A stretch of DNA of 64,000 nt from Caulobacter sp. S45. GTDB lineage: Bacteria > Pseudomonadota > Alphaproteobacteria > Caulobacterales > Caulobacteraceae. The notes below the pieces were generated by a model. It had not been told where the DNA came from and did not search any database. It saw nothing but the letters and a program-made list of their open reading frames with translations. Below are positions 26,314-35,152 of this stretch, in pieces. The stretch's first letter is position 1, and each line of letters starts with the position of its first letter. The stretch spans positions 1,226,337 to 1,290,336 of the forward strand of contig NZ_LMUL01000014.1 of assembly GCF_009765965.1 (NCBI RefSeq), given 5' to 3'. A program made the position numbers and the translations under genes.

Positions 26314-27054
26314 TCAGATGATCCCGCCGTTGGCGCGCAAGGTCTGGCCGTTGATCCAAGCCCCATCCGGGCCGGCCAGAAAGGCGACGACATCAGCGAT
26401 GTCTTCCGGCTGGCCGAGGCGTTCGAGCGGGGCCAGCTTGGCCAGGTGGTCGACGACCGCCTGCGGCTTGCCGTCGAGGAACAACTTGGTCGCCGTGGGC
26501 CCAGGAGCCACGCTGTTGACGGTGATGTTCCGCCCCCGCAGCTCCTTGGCGAGGATGCTGGTCATGGCCTCGACCGCGGCCTTGGTGGCGGCGTAGACGC
26601 CGTAGGTCGGCTGCAGCAGGCCCGTGACGCTGGACGAGAAGTTGATAACCCGCCCACCGTCGCGCAGACGCCGGGACGCCTCGCGCAGGGTGTTGAACGT
26701 GCCCCTCAGATTGACGGCGATGTGACGGTCGAACAAGGCGTCGTCGCTGTCGCCGATCGTGGCCAGCTGCATGATCCCCGCGTTGTTGACGAGCACGTCC
26801 ACCCCGCCGAACGCGGTCTCGGCGGAGGAGAACATGCGGGCAGTCTGGGCCGCGTCGGAGATGTCGGCCTGGGCGGTGATGGCGCGGCCGCCAGCGGCTT
26901 GGATGGCGGCGGCCAGGGCCTCCGCCGGGGCGGCGCTGGAGGCGTAGTTGACGACGACTGTGAAACCGTCGCGGGCGAGGCGCGCGCTGACCGCCGCGCC
27001 AATGCCGCCGGCGGCGCCGGTGACGATCGCAACCTTGCTGGACTGGGTTGTCAT
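26314..27054 (-). CDS. Short-chain dehydrogenase/reductase (FabG-like)
   Basis: A 246-residue classical SDR. The cofactor motif TGAAGGIG is at residues 12-19, NNAG near 91, the catalytic Ser in INFSSSVTG, YAATK near 154, and PGPTATKLF then the end GAWINGQTLRANGGII follow. Typical reactions are 3-oxoacyl or ketone reduction. It has the length of FabG but no fatty-acid context, so a stand-alone oxidoreductase is more likely. AAGGAAAAG precedes the ATG at 27054. It forms a probable two-gene operon with the SDR downstream and is divergent from the LysR gene at 27171, whose product probably controls it. Confidence 0.87.
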   Translation of the reverse strand: MTTQSSKVAIVTGAAGGIGAAVSARLARDGFTVVVNYASSAAPAEALAAAIQAAGGRAITAQADISDAAQTARMFSSAETAFGGVDVLVNNAGIMQLATIGDSDDALFDRHIAVNLRGTFNTLREASRRLRDGGRVINFSSSVTGLLQPTYGVYAATKAAVEAMTSILAKELRGRNITVNSVAPGPTATKLFLDGKPQAVVDHLAKLAPLERLGQPEDIADVVAFLAGPDGAWINGQTLRANGGII

Positions 27055-27170
27055 GATGCTTTTCCTTGGTGCGAGCCGCCGGTCATCGGCAGCTGATGAA
27101 GGCAGGTTACGCCTTCCATCGGCGCGGATAATCCTCCACGATCCGCCATCACTATTCGAAAGTGCGAACA

Positions 27171-28067
27171 ATGGATCGTTTCGACGCCATGCGCGCGTTC
27201 ACCCGCATCGTGGAGCGGCGCAGCTTCACCCAGGCGGCCGAAGACCTGGGCCTGCCCCGCTCGTCGGTTACCGACGCGGTCAAGGCCCTGGAGGCGCGCC
27301 TTGGGGTGCGGCTGCTGCAGCGGACGACGCGCCAGGTCAGTCCGACGCTGGACGGCGAGGCCTACTACCAGCGCTGCGTCAGCCTGATCGCCGACCTGGA
27401 GGAGGCGGAGGGGGCCTTCGCCGGAGCCAAGCCGTCAGGCCTGATCCGCATCGACGTCCACGGCACCCAGGCGCGGTATTTCCTGCTGCCGGGCCTGCCC
27501 GGCTTCCTGCAGATGTATCCCGGCATCCGCCTGCATATCGGCGAGGCGCACCAGCCGCTGGATATGATCCGAGAGGGGTTCGACTGCGTCCTGCGCACCG
27601 GCGACTTGGGGGACAGCGCCTTGATCCAACGCCGCCTGGCCACGCTGGAGCGGGGCACCTTCGCCAGCCCGGGATACCTAGGCCAGTTCGGCGCGCCGCA
27701 CAGTCCCGACGACCTCGACGGCCATCAGATGGTCGGCCTGATGTCGCCGCACGCCAACGAGATCATCCCTTTGGTCTTTCGCTCAGCGGACAAGGTCTGC
27801 GAGTTGCTCCTGCCGGCCGTGGTGACGGCGACAGGGCCCGAGACCAATGTTTCGTCGGCCTGCCTGGGGCTGGGTCTGATCCAGGTCCCGCGCTATCGGG
27901 TCGAGGCGGAGCTCGCGTCCGGCGCCCTGGTCGAGGTTCTGCCGGACTTTCCGCCGACGCCCCTGCCGGTCCACATCCTCTATTCCGGCTCCCGTCAGCT
28001 TTCGCCACGTCTGCGCGTCTTCATCGACTGGGCGGTCGAGCGATATCGCGGCGTCTCTGCGGGTTGA
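27171..28067 (+). CDS. LysR-family transcriptional regulator
   Basis: A 298-residue LTTR. The winged HTH is at residues 1-60 (MDRFDAMRAFTRIVERRSFTQAAEDLGLPRSSVTDAVKALEARLGVRLLQRTTR) and the effector-binding domain follows. The AFTRIVERRSFT start is that of the CrgA/DmlR-like branch, whose members often control a divergent oxidoreductase gene. Here 116 bases separate it from two SDR genes on the opposite strand, the usual LysR arrangement. An upstream GTG at 27162 is in frame, but the ATG matches the family start. Confidence 0.88.
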   Translation: MDRFDAMRAFTRIVERRSFTQAAEDLGLPRSSVTDAVKALEARLGVRLLQRTTRQVSPTLDGEAYYQRCVSLIADLEEAEGAFAGAKPSGLIRIDVHGTQARYFLLPGLPGFLQMYPGIRLHIGEAHQPLDMIREGFDCVLRTGDLGDSALIQRRLATLERGTFASPGYLGQFGAPHSPDDLDGHQMVGLMSPHANEIIPLVFRSADKVCELLLPAVVTATGPETNVSSACLGLGLIQVPRYRVEAELASGALVEVLPDFPPTPLPVHILYSGSRQLSPRLRVFIDWAVERYRGVSAG

Positions 28068-28600
28068 GGCCTACCGAGGCTGTATGACATCGACTGAAGG
28101 CGTCACGCAAGGTCCCACCAATAGGGCCCTAAACGTCTCAATTGTCGTTTATGGATGTCTACATTCTGCCGGCCGGTGAGAGTCCGCTCATGGCGCAATC
28201 TAGCCCCATGCGGTCGCGCCAAGACCCCCAAACGATGCGAACGAAAACGCCATCCTAAACCGCCGCACCTACGACACAGCCACCATCGAATTTTTGATGC
28301 TTGTACCCGCGGCGGTAGGATTCGGTTTTTGGCGGCGTACGGCGGGAAGTTGGCGCGCCCGGAACGATTCGAACGTCCGACCCTCAGATTCGTAGTATTA
28401 CCAAGTACAATATCCGCACCTACGCCATCATAACCGATATTGATCTTTTCCGTCACTTAATGTATTGTCTCAACTACGGTTTTTCGTGCTTTGTCGTAGT
28501 TTCGGTTACTTTAGCGTGACTAGGCCCGAAACATCCGCATCGAGGAGGTTCCCCCGGCTAATCCCCGGCTAATTTCAGGCGCAAAAAAAGCGAGATCGTG
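28068..28600. other. Gene-free stretch carrying the ICE attachment site
   Basis: No credible gene is seen; a minus-strand open frame at 28103-28456 runs straight through the tRNA fragment and is spurious. Bases left of 28351 should be chromosome, those right of 28396 the element's end. The 200 bases before the integrase are AT-richer than their surroundings, with TAATGTATTGTCTCAACTACG near 28457, as expected for arm-type integrase sites and a promoter. Confidence 0.5.
28351..28396 (-). other. Attachment site: 3' end of tRNA-Arg(ACG), integration scar
   Basis: On the minus strand these 46 bases reproduce the 3' half of an alphaproteobacterial tRNA-Arg(ACG). The anticodon loop CTACGAA is followed by the TCTG stem half, a T-arm with loop TTCGAAT and paired GGACG/CGTTC, the acceptor half CGGGCGCG, and CCA. 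Upstream (to the right) the 5' half, D-arm and matching anticodon stem are absent, so this is not a working tRNA. It is the core duplicated when an element integrates into a tRNA 3' end. The orientation places the element on the right, exactly where the integrase gene starts. Confidence 0.85.
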
Positions 28601-29887
28601 ATGCCAAACCAGAGTCTGTCGCTCAACGATAAGGTGGTCGCCCGCCTCGCGTACGCTGAGGCCGGCCAATACTCAGCGCGCGACACCGAGCTGAAAGGCT
28701 TTTTCGTCAAAGTCGGAAAACGGTCCAAAACGTTCTTCGTGGAGGGCGAGTTTTGGCGGGATGGGGTGCGCGAACTGCGGGCGATGACGAAACTTGGCGA
28801 GTTTGGCGACATCTCGACTCGTGACGCCAGGTCGAAGGCGAAGGAGGCCCTCGGCAGCATCGCGCGCGGACAGCGGCCAGGCGACGACGCCAAGCCGAAA
28901 CGGGGCGCCGTCACCCTTCGCGAGGCCTGGGACAAGTACCGCGACGCGCACATGGTCAGAAAGGGCCGAAGCCCAGGCACCATCGCCAACTACAAGGATC
29001 ACGTTGAGCGCCTGTTCAAGGACTGGCTGGATCAGCCGCTGGGCCGCCTCGGCAGGCAGCCGGCGCTGGTCTCCCAGCGCCATGAGAAGATCACGGCCGA
29101 ACACGGGCCCTATATGGCCAACGGGGCGATGCGGAGCCTTCGCGCGATCTACAATCACGCCTACCGATCAAATCCCGACCTTCCCCCGGTCAATCCGGTG
29201 ACCGCTGTGGACTGGAACAAGGAACACCGCCGTGACACGGGGATGTCCGATCGCGCTGCAGGAAAATGGCTTGAGGAGGCGTACGCGCTCGATAACCCGA
29301 TACGTCGCGAGTACCACCTGCTGTTGCTGCTCAGCGGCTCACGGCCGACGGCGTTGAAGACGGTCCGGATCGAACACGTGGATCTGCGCCGGAGGATCAT
29401 TCACATCCCAAAGCCCAAGGGCGGCGAGATAAAGGCGTTCGACATTCCATTGTCGCGAGCGATGGTCCGATGCGTCGTCCGCACTCTGCGCCTCGGGCGG
29501 ACCCTACACCCCGAGCAGGCGCTGGCTTGGCTGTTCCCTGCCGACAGCGCCTCGGGGCACCTCGTCGAGCACAAGGAGGATCGCTCGGACCTATCGAAGT
29601 GGGGCAACGATCTTCGCCAGAGCTATCGAACGCTCGCGCAGATCGCTCAAGTTCCGGACTTGGACATCCATCTCCTCATGAACCATTCGCTGCCTGGCGT
29701 GAACGCTGGCTACATCACGCGCGGCGCGCTGCTTGAGGGCCACCTTCGAGCGCAGCAAGAACGAATCTCCAAGGTCGTCGAAGAGAGCATCGGTAAGAAG
29801 GGCAACCACCCAGTCGCCATGTGGCTGCGAAGCATGAAGGTCGTTCCTGAGGTCGTGCTCACAGATGCGATTCAGCTGGCCGCGTAG
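28601..29887 (+). CDS. Tyrosine-type site-specific recombinase (ICE integrase)
   Basis: A 428-residue integrase. The N-terminal part (residues 1-90) is a DUF4102-like arm-binding domain (SARDTELKGFFVKVGKRSKTFFVEG). A core-binding domain follows at about 105-200 and a catalytic domain after 210. Active-site elements visible are Arg in LLSGSRPTALK (about 245), Lys in IPKPKGGEI (about 271), His in LLMNHSLPG (about 360) and the nucleophilic Tyr in NAGYITR (about 370). The usual HxxR is altered to the LLMNHSLPGVNAGYI pattern seen in a distinct integrase group. It starts 204 bases inside the tRNA-derived attachment site and should integrate and excise the element there. No excisionase is seen nearby. 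Confidence 0.9.
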   Translation: MPNQSLSLNDKVVARLAYAEAGQYSARDTELKGFFVKVGKRSKTFFVEGEFWRDGVRELRAMTKLGEFGDISTRDARSKAKEALGSIARGQRPGDDAKPKRGAVTLREAWDKYRDAHMVRKGRSPGTIANYKDHVERLFKDWLDQPLGRLGRQPALVSQRHEKITAEHGPYMANGAMRSLRAIYNHAYRSNPDLPPVNPVTAVDWNKEHRRDTGMSDRAAGKWLEEAYALDNPIRREYHLLLLLSGSRPTALKTVRIEHVDLRRRIIHIPKPKGGEIKAFDIPLSRAMVRCVVRTLRLGRTLHPEQALAWLFPADSASGHLVEHKEDRSDLSKWGNDLRQSYRTLAQIAQVPDLDIHLLMNHSLPGVNAGYITRGALLEGHLRAQQERISKVVEESIGKKGNHPVAMWLRSMKVVPEVVLTDAIQLAA

Positions 29888-29911
29888 CCACGCCGCGGGC
29901 ACGCCGTGCGT

Positions 29912-31076
29912 TCAGATCGGCAGTTCGGTCTGGAGAGCAAGACGGGCCCCCACGGCGGTAAGCAGGAGCTCGTAGGCGCGGTCCACGACCTCGTCTGAGG
30001 CTCTGGCTTTGGAGTACATCGTCTTCGCCAAGGCGTCGATCTCCGCGCGTTTGGGCACCACAGACAGGTGCAGCGTCGACAGGACCTCGGCTGAGGTGCG
30101 GTGCGCGTCGGTCAGGACGACGCGAAGTTGCACGAGCTCAAGATCGTGGAGCGCCGCCACGATGCCGCTCGCGATCCGATCGGCGTTGAAGTGAACCACA
30201 AGCCGCTCTGCAGTCCGCTCGATGACACGGGCGCTGAGACGTTGCTCTTTACGCAGCGCCTCAGACGGCGGCATTTTCAGATCCCACACGACGCCAAGGC
30301 GTGACAGTATCCACAAGATGTAAAAGGTTGGATCGAACTCCCACCACTTAAGACCCTGGCGAACACTGCTTTGATAGGCGTGATGATTGTTGTGCCACCC
30401 CTCCCCCATGGTGAAGATTGCGAGGGCCCAGTTGTTGCGAGATTCGTCTCCCGTCAGATATCGTCTCCTGCCGCTCACGTGCGCGAGCGAATTGATGCAG
30501 AAGGTCGAGTGGTAGACAAGAACGGTGCTCCAAAAAAAACCCGACCACCACGCCCGACCAACCGGCGAAGAGAAAGCAGAGAATTCCGACAATCACGGCA
30601 GGCGCCAGCTCAAGCTGGTGCAGCCACATCAGCTCGGGGTAGCGGGCGAAATCCTCGATTTTGACGAAGTCCGTTCCGTCATGCTTTCGATCGAAGATCC
30701 ACCCGACGTGGCTGTAGAAAAAGCCCCTGCGAACCGGCGAGTGTAAATCTTCCAGGGTGTCTGCGTAACGATGGTGGTGGCGGTGTTTTGCAGCCCACCA
30801 CAAGACGCTGTTCTGCGCACTGCTCTGGGCCAGAAACGCGAGGAGAAACTGGAAGGTCCGACTGGTCGAATAGGCGCGATGGGAGAAATACCGATGATAT
30901 CCGGCGCCGACCGCAAAAATCCGCAGCCAATAGAGCGCCACGCAAATCGCGACGGCGCGCCAGGTGACGCCCGTCCAGATCGCCGCAAAACAGCTGAGGT
31001 GCACCAAAGCGAATGGGATGGCCGCGGGATACACGATGTCGGCAGACGCTCCCTGAACGCGGATATCGGACGACAT
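29912..31076 (-). pseudogene. Acyl-CoA/fatty-acid desaturase with a single-base frameshift
   Basis: A membrane di-iron delta-9-type desaturase. The first frame from the ATG at 31076 carries the histidine boxes HRYFSH and HRHHH and several membrane segments. The second frame carries the third box GEGWHNNHHAYQ and a C-terminal extension of about 120 residues. The two join at a run of eight A on the plus strand (30532-30539); seven would restore GVVVGFFWSTVLVYHSTF. As written the product is cut before the third box and would be inactive. The cause is a true mutation, slippage or a homopolymer sequencing error. GGAG precedes the start. Confidence 0.85.
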
Positions 31077-31363
31077 GACCAGCACTCCATTGCCGGGACA
31101 CGGCACAGATTAAGGTCCAGCCCTCGGCAGGGTAGGACGTCCGCGACGACCATCGCTTGGTTGGTGAGCGGATCGAGAAGACAACGGATGACACGAGGAG
31201 CGCCGAGAACCCGGCCGCACCCCTGACTTCCCTGCCCCTGAAATGGGCTCGTCAGCAGTGTTCACAAGCTTAACGGTAGAGATGAGATCGCGCGACAGCT
31301 CTCGCCTCGAGACGGGGCGTCAGACAAATTCAAAATATCCGACGATTTTCCCAACCGGGTCCA

Positions 31364-31824
31364 TCAGATCATGGCGGGAGCGCTATCCTTGGAGACGATA
31401 TCGAACATCTCTAGGCCTAAAGGACCTGGGCGGGACTCATCGCCATGCTCGTGACGGAACAGGTAATCGACGGCCTCGACCATGTCCTCCGGGCTATAGG
31501 GTTTGGCAAGCGACGCGATCGCCACGGCCTTTGCGAGTCGCGCCTTATCTGTTTGCCCGCTGATAAATAGGACGGGGATATTGAGAGCCTTCAAGTCCCA
31601 CGCAAGCGCTACGCCATCATCACCATCGGCAAGCTCGATGTTCACCAGGGCTAGGCCGGGCTTCATCTCCTGCGCTAAAGCGATCGCCTCCTGGTGGCGA
31701 ACGGCTAGCTCAAGGACACGGTAACCGCCGTCTTCGAGTTCGTCTCTGAGCACCATCGCCAGCAAGACCTGATCTTCCACGATCAGAAGAATTTGGGGAC
31801 TTTCCCCTCAACCGATGCGGTCAT
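31364..31824 (-). pseudogene. Stand-alone receiver-domain protein, frameshifted near its start and with Asn at the phosphorylation site
   Basis: A CheY-like receiver of about 150 residues: ILLIVEDQVLLAMVLRDELEDGGYRVLE, then LALVNIELADGDDGV, VLFISGQTD and SLAKPYSPEDM. Family members read LVDI at the phospho-acceptor; here codon 31642-31640 is AAC, giving Asn, so normal phosphorylation should fail. A good ATG with GGAGAGC upstream at 31824 begins a 10-residue leader (TASVEGKVP) in another frame. One extra C in the run at 31795-31798 would join it to the receiver. Without repair the domain could only start at non-canonical codons or the GTG at 31780, inside the first strand. Confidence 0.7.
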
Positions 31825-31941
31825 TTTTGCTCTCCGCCCCGTACAGAAAGGGGCCTCAGACGCTTCTGGTTCCGGCGTGGGGCTCGCCGCCGAGTCGGTG
31901 CGAAAGTTTACTACGGGCTTCTGAGACTTAATGAAGCATTC

Positions 31942-32273
31942 ATGCTAACCCACACGGATGAACGAGATGGCCGAGGCGCTGATTGCATCGCCAAAATTCT
32001 CCTCGAAGAATTTACCGATGAACTTTCCGCGTTCCACACCGGGGTTGGCGGCCTTCAGGACGACGAGATCGCGGCCCGGGTGAGAACGACTGTCGCTATG
32101 TGGCCGGCAGGGTCGCGGAAGCGCTTCAGGCGCTCGAGGCGCTGCGTCAACCGACCGTACGATATCTACGCGAAGGCGAGGAGGGCACGCCGGGAGCGGA
32201 ACGTTATGTCAGCGACATCGGTGATGTCTGGATGCCAGAGACAGAAGCGGGGGCCGAAACGCCCACCCGGTAG
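31942..32273 (+). pseudogene. Possible frameshifted small hypothetical gene
   Basis: From the ATG at 31942 one frame reads coding-like sequence (CIAKILLEEFTDELSAFHTGVGGLQDDEIAARV). From about 32086 another frame looks coding (ENDCRYVAGRVAEALQALEALRQPTVRYL) and ends at a TAG at 32271-32273 after acidic residues. Joined, they would make a protein of about 110 residues. No family is recognised and the call rests on residue composition only. Confidence 0.3.
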
Positions 32274-32362
32274 ACTCATAGGCCCCGCTGACGCGGCGAT
32301 TCATAGGGCGCGCGAAATCTTTTCACCGCGTAGGCATTGGCGCGTCTGCCACGACGGATGAC

Positions 32363-32560
32363 TTACCTCGCGCCTAGATATAGCGCATCGCCCAGCCCAA
32401 GGCCCGTCAACGCGCGGATCGCGTTCCCGGGCAAATTTATGGCCAGTCCAGAGTCACTACGGCCGTCCCGGCGCTCCAGCGCCAGCACCGGGACGCCGCG
32501 CCGATGCAAAGCCCGCGTTAAGCCGTGCGAGAACGACGAATCGGCCTCACACGAGCCCAA
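32363..32560 (-). pseudogene. Remnant of an FAD-dependent monooxygenase N-terminus
   Basis: The minus-strand frame contains HGLTRALHRRGVPVLALERRDGR and LAINLPGNAIRALTGLGLGDAL. These match the first 60-70 residues of PHBH-type FAD monooxygenases after the GxGxxG helix (GL-LA--L-RRG--V-V-ER, then G-GI-LP-NA-RAL--LGL). The GxGxxG itself is degraded and the rest of the roughly 400-residue enzyme is absent, so it is a fossil. Confidence 0.5.
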
Positions 32561-32638
32561 CCTCCCTTGCGGTTGAGCTATGGCTAATTCTTCGGCAGGC
32601 CCTCATGCTCTAGCACGAGCGTATGGGCTCGAGGGCGA

Positions 32639-33514
32639 ATGACGATGCAGGGCGATGTGGTGGTGGTGACCGGGGGCACGTCGGGCATCGGACAGGTGGC
32701 GGCCGAGACCTTGGCCAACCGGGGCGCCCGAATTGTCCTGATCGCGCGTGAGCCGCAGCGGGCCGCCGGAACCCTCGCGAAGCTTAAGGTCGCCGGTCCG
32801 GACGCTCAGCACAGTGTGCATCTCGCCGATCTTTCCAGCATCGAAGCGACGCGCCGGGTCGGTGCGGCGATCGCCGCGTCGGAGTCCCGGATCGATGTCC
32901 TTATTAACAATGCCGGAGCGGTTTTCGGCCGCCGCGAGGTCTCCGTTGACGGCCTAGAGATGACGTTTGCGGTCAATCACATGGCCTACTTCGTCTTGAC
33001 CCAGGCCCTGCGCGATCGACTCGTCGCGACGCCGGGCGCGCGTGTCGTCAGCACCGCTTCAGCCGCTCACACGTCTGGAAAACTGGATTTCAACGACCTT
33101 CAATCTACGACGTCGTATTCCAGCATTCGTGCGTACGGGACATCAAAGCTCTGCAATATCCTCTTCACCCGCGAGTTGGCGCGGCGGTTCATGGGAACCG
33201 GCGTTACAGCGAACTGCCTCCATCCCGGGTTCGTCGCCACCCGCTTCGCCAGCCAGTCCGGCGGCCTTATCCAAGCCCTGGCGCCGCTGGCGAAACTGTT
33301 CGCCGTCACCCCACAACAAGGGGCGGACACCATCATCTATCTCACCGCTTCGCCAGACGTCGCTGATAAGACCGGCCTCTACTTTTACAAGCGCAAGCCC
33401 ATCAGTCCCAGCCCCACAGCCCAAGATAACGCCGCCGCTTCAGTCCTTTGGGCGACGAGCGAAGCTATTGCCGGCGGCGTGAAGCTGGGATTTGGCGTCG
33501 ATCCCGGCGGTTGA
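32639..33514 (+). CDS. Short-chain dehydrogenase (retinol-dehydrogenase-like)
   Basis: A 291-residue SDR. The cofactor motif TGGTSGIG is at residues 12-19, then LADLSS, INNAG near 87, STASAAH, and the catalytic YGTSK near 165. The longer C-terminal part GLYFYKRKPISPSP...LWATSE is that of RDH11-14/WWOX-like SDRs, which act on long-chain or polycyclic carbonyls. The substrate is unknown. A second copy of only this C-terminal segment is found at 41605-41733. The ATG at 32639 is followed two codons later by another ATG. The gene is monocistronic as far as can be seen. Confidence 0.85.
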   Translation: MTMQGDVVVVTGGTSGIGQVAAETLANRGARIVLIAREPQRAAGTLAKLKVAGPDAQHSVHLADLSSIEATRRVGAAIAASESRIDVLINNAGAVFGRREVSVDGLEMTFAVNHMAYFVLTQALRDRLVATPGARVVSTASAAHTSGKLDFNDLQSTTSYSSIRAYGTSKLCNILFTRELARRFMGTGVTANCLHPGFVATRFASQSGGLIQALAPLAKLFAVTPQQGADTIIYLTASPDVADKTGLYFYKRKPISPSPTAQDNAAASVLWATSEAIAGGVKLGFGVDPGG

Positions 33515-33660
33515 GCCGACATGGGTTTTCTCTTGTTGATCCTCGACAGCCATAGTGACTAGAACCTCCCGGCTCAACCAACCCCATGGTCAACAACCTT
33601 TCGAGCAGCTGGGCGCAACCAAAGCGCGTGCCGTCCTGTTTATCTCGCGGAAGATTTGAC

Positions 33661-33882
33661 ATGGGCCATGCACTTACTTTGCAACGAAACTTCGAAACCA
33701 GCGAAGCCGCAAACTTCAGGCTATATGTGCTGGCGGGTTGCGAGCAGCTCGGTCAAACCGAACTTCGCCAGTTGGCCGACGAGATCCACCAAAAGGCCCG
33801 TGATCGACAGGGTCAACGGTCGAGCCTGACATTGTACGCGCAAGCGCGGTACGCTGAGGCGAACGGATCGTCGCCTCACTAG
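33661..33882 (+). CDS. Small hypothetical protein
   Basis: A 73-residue soluble protein with no signal peptide: FRLYVLAGCEQLGQTELRQLADEIHQKARDRQGQ is likely helical, the ends are unstructured. No family is recognised. The start at the ATG 33661 is chosen because upstream residues look non-coding; a weak GCGGAAGA lies about 10 bases before it. It stands alone between an SDR gene and a long gene-free stretch. Confidence 0.45.
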   Translation: MGHALTLQRNFETSEAANFRLYVLAGCEQLGQTELRQLADEIHQKARDRQGQRSSLTLYAQARYAEANGSSPH

Positions 33883-34358
33883 CCTAGACACCAGAGCACG
33901 CCTCAATCGTGGCATCCCCAAAATGACCCATCGCGCCCGTGAGCGCAGCCGAGCGGTTGGGTATGCGCTCTCAATGCGCATGGACCATGAGCTTCCGGGC
34001 GGTGCCCGACCGGCGGCTAAGCGCTGATCGCGATCGGCGACCTCGAGCGCGCCTCAATCTCGAATGCATCGACGGGGTCGCGGGAACGCCTCGGCGTCGA
34101 CCCCGTAGGAACGCTCATCGCTCATGCTATGCATGAGAACTATACGTTTGTCGCGATTCCAAAGGCGGCGTAGTGTTTTCCTAGACGTCAACAATACTTG
34201 GCGCTGCAACCGCATATGCTCCAAGGCCGGCTGAGGTCGCTCGTCGGCCAGCCGCACTATTGGCTAAATCAAAAGGCGGCGGCGCGAGCCTAAGGCTGCG
34301 AGCCGCACTGCCGTTCGGCGGGCGCAGCCGCCGTCGGTGATCATCGTTACCCCAGGAG
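33883..34358. other. Gene-free stretch before the DJ-1/PfpI gene
   Basis: I see no credible gene in these 476 bases; the short open frames are Arg-rich and lack family character. It should contain the promoter of the DJ-1/PfpI gene. CATGCTATGCATG near 34122 is a short palindromic word of unknown meaning. Confidence 0.35.
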
Positions 34359-35099
34359 ATGCACTTGAGCTCGCAAAAAACCACCTCACCTTTGAAGGCG
34401 CTTCTGAACGTTGCGGCGTCGCCTGCGCTGCCCGGCTTGTCTAACGCTCAAATGCTCGACGCGCCGGAAAACGGCGCGATCCGCGATATTTGGGTGTTGG
34501 CGCCCGACGACCCGACCTTACATGCCGGCCGAAAGATCGCCGTCGTCGCCACGGACGGGGTCGAGGAGATCGAGTTGACCACTGTGCTGCACTACTTCCG
34601 GTCGCGGGGTGCGCAAGTGGACTTGATCGCACCCAAGATGCCCAGTTACCCGGAGTATCTTGGCCTCCAGGTCCCGGCCATGCGTGCGACCCACATCTTC
34701 ACGATAACTTTCATCGCGCCCGGCGGCTGGATCAAATTCGATCGAGATCTGGAGGGTGCCTCCGCGACGGATTACGATGTCGTGGTCATCCCAGGGGGCG
34801 TCTGGAATCCGGATACGCTCCGCAACGACGCCAAGGTGATCGCCTTCGTTCAGGAGGCTGCGGCTGCAGGCAAGATCGTCACCGCAATCTGCCACGGTCC
34901 CTGGGTGCTTTCCGATGCCGGGCTCCTCCGTGGAAAGCGCGCCGCGGCTTGGTGGACGATCAAGCCGGATCTGGAGAACGCCGGCGCGACATTTGTCGAC
35001 GAACCAGCGGTCACCGACGGCAAGATCGTCACCGCCCGTGCGCCCATCGATTTGGCCGCGTTCGTCCACGCCATCGACGTCTTGCTCGTCGCCGCCTAG
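34359..35099 (+). CDS. DJ-1/PfpI family protein (protease/deglycase-like)
   Basis: A 246-residue member of the class I glutamine-amidotransferase-like DJ-1/PfpI family. After a 55-residue N-terminal extension the fold begins at RKIAVVATDGVEEIELTTVLHYFRSRGAQVDLI, with the conserved Glu in GVEEIEL. The nucleophile Cys-His pair is in VTAICHGPWVLSDAG, and VVIPGGVWNP precedes it. Members act as stress-induced deglycases, chaperones or proteases; the exact role here is unknown. The start is unclear: AGGAG directly abuts the ATG, but is 6 bases from a TTG two codons later. It is followed 53 bases later by an acetyltransferase gene on the same strand. Confidence 0.85.
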   Translation: MHLSSQKTTSPLKALLNVAASPALPGLSNAQMLDAPENGAIRDIWVLAPDDPTLHAGRKIAVVATDGVEEIELTTVLHYFRSRGAQVDLIAPKMPSYPEYLGLQVPAMRATHIFTITFIAPGGWIKFDRDLEGASATDYDVVVIPGGVWNPDTLRNDAKVIAFVQEAAAAGKIVTAICHGPWVLSDAGLLRGKRAAAWWTIKPDLENAGATFVDEPAVTDGKIVTARAPIDLAAFVHAIDVLLVAA

Positions 35100-35152
35100 T
35101 CCGACCGGCGACGCAGGGTGCCGGTCCCGGATTGGGGGAACGAGGTCAAACG

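Noticed and set aside
28351-28430. Complete tRNA-Arg gene
   Set aside because: D-arm, 5' acceptor strand and 5' anticodon stem are absent to the right of the fragment; only the 3' half is present.
28103-28456. 117-residue minus-strand ORF across the attachment site
   Set aside because: It reads through the tRNA-Arg 3' sequence and has no protein-like composition; the tRNA fragment explains the bases better.
33939-34257. Small ORFs on both strands in the gap before the DJ-1/PfpI gene
   Set aside because: Arg-rich, no ribosome sites, no family resemblance.
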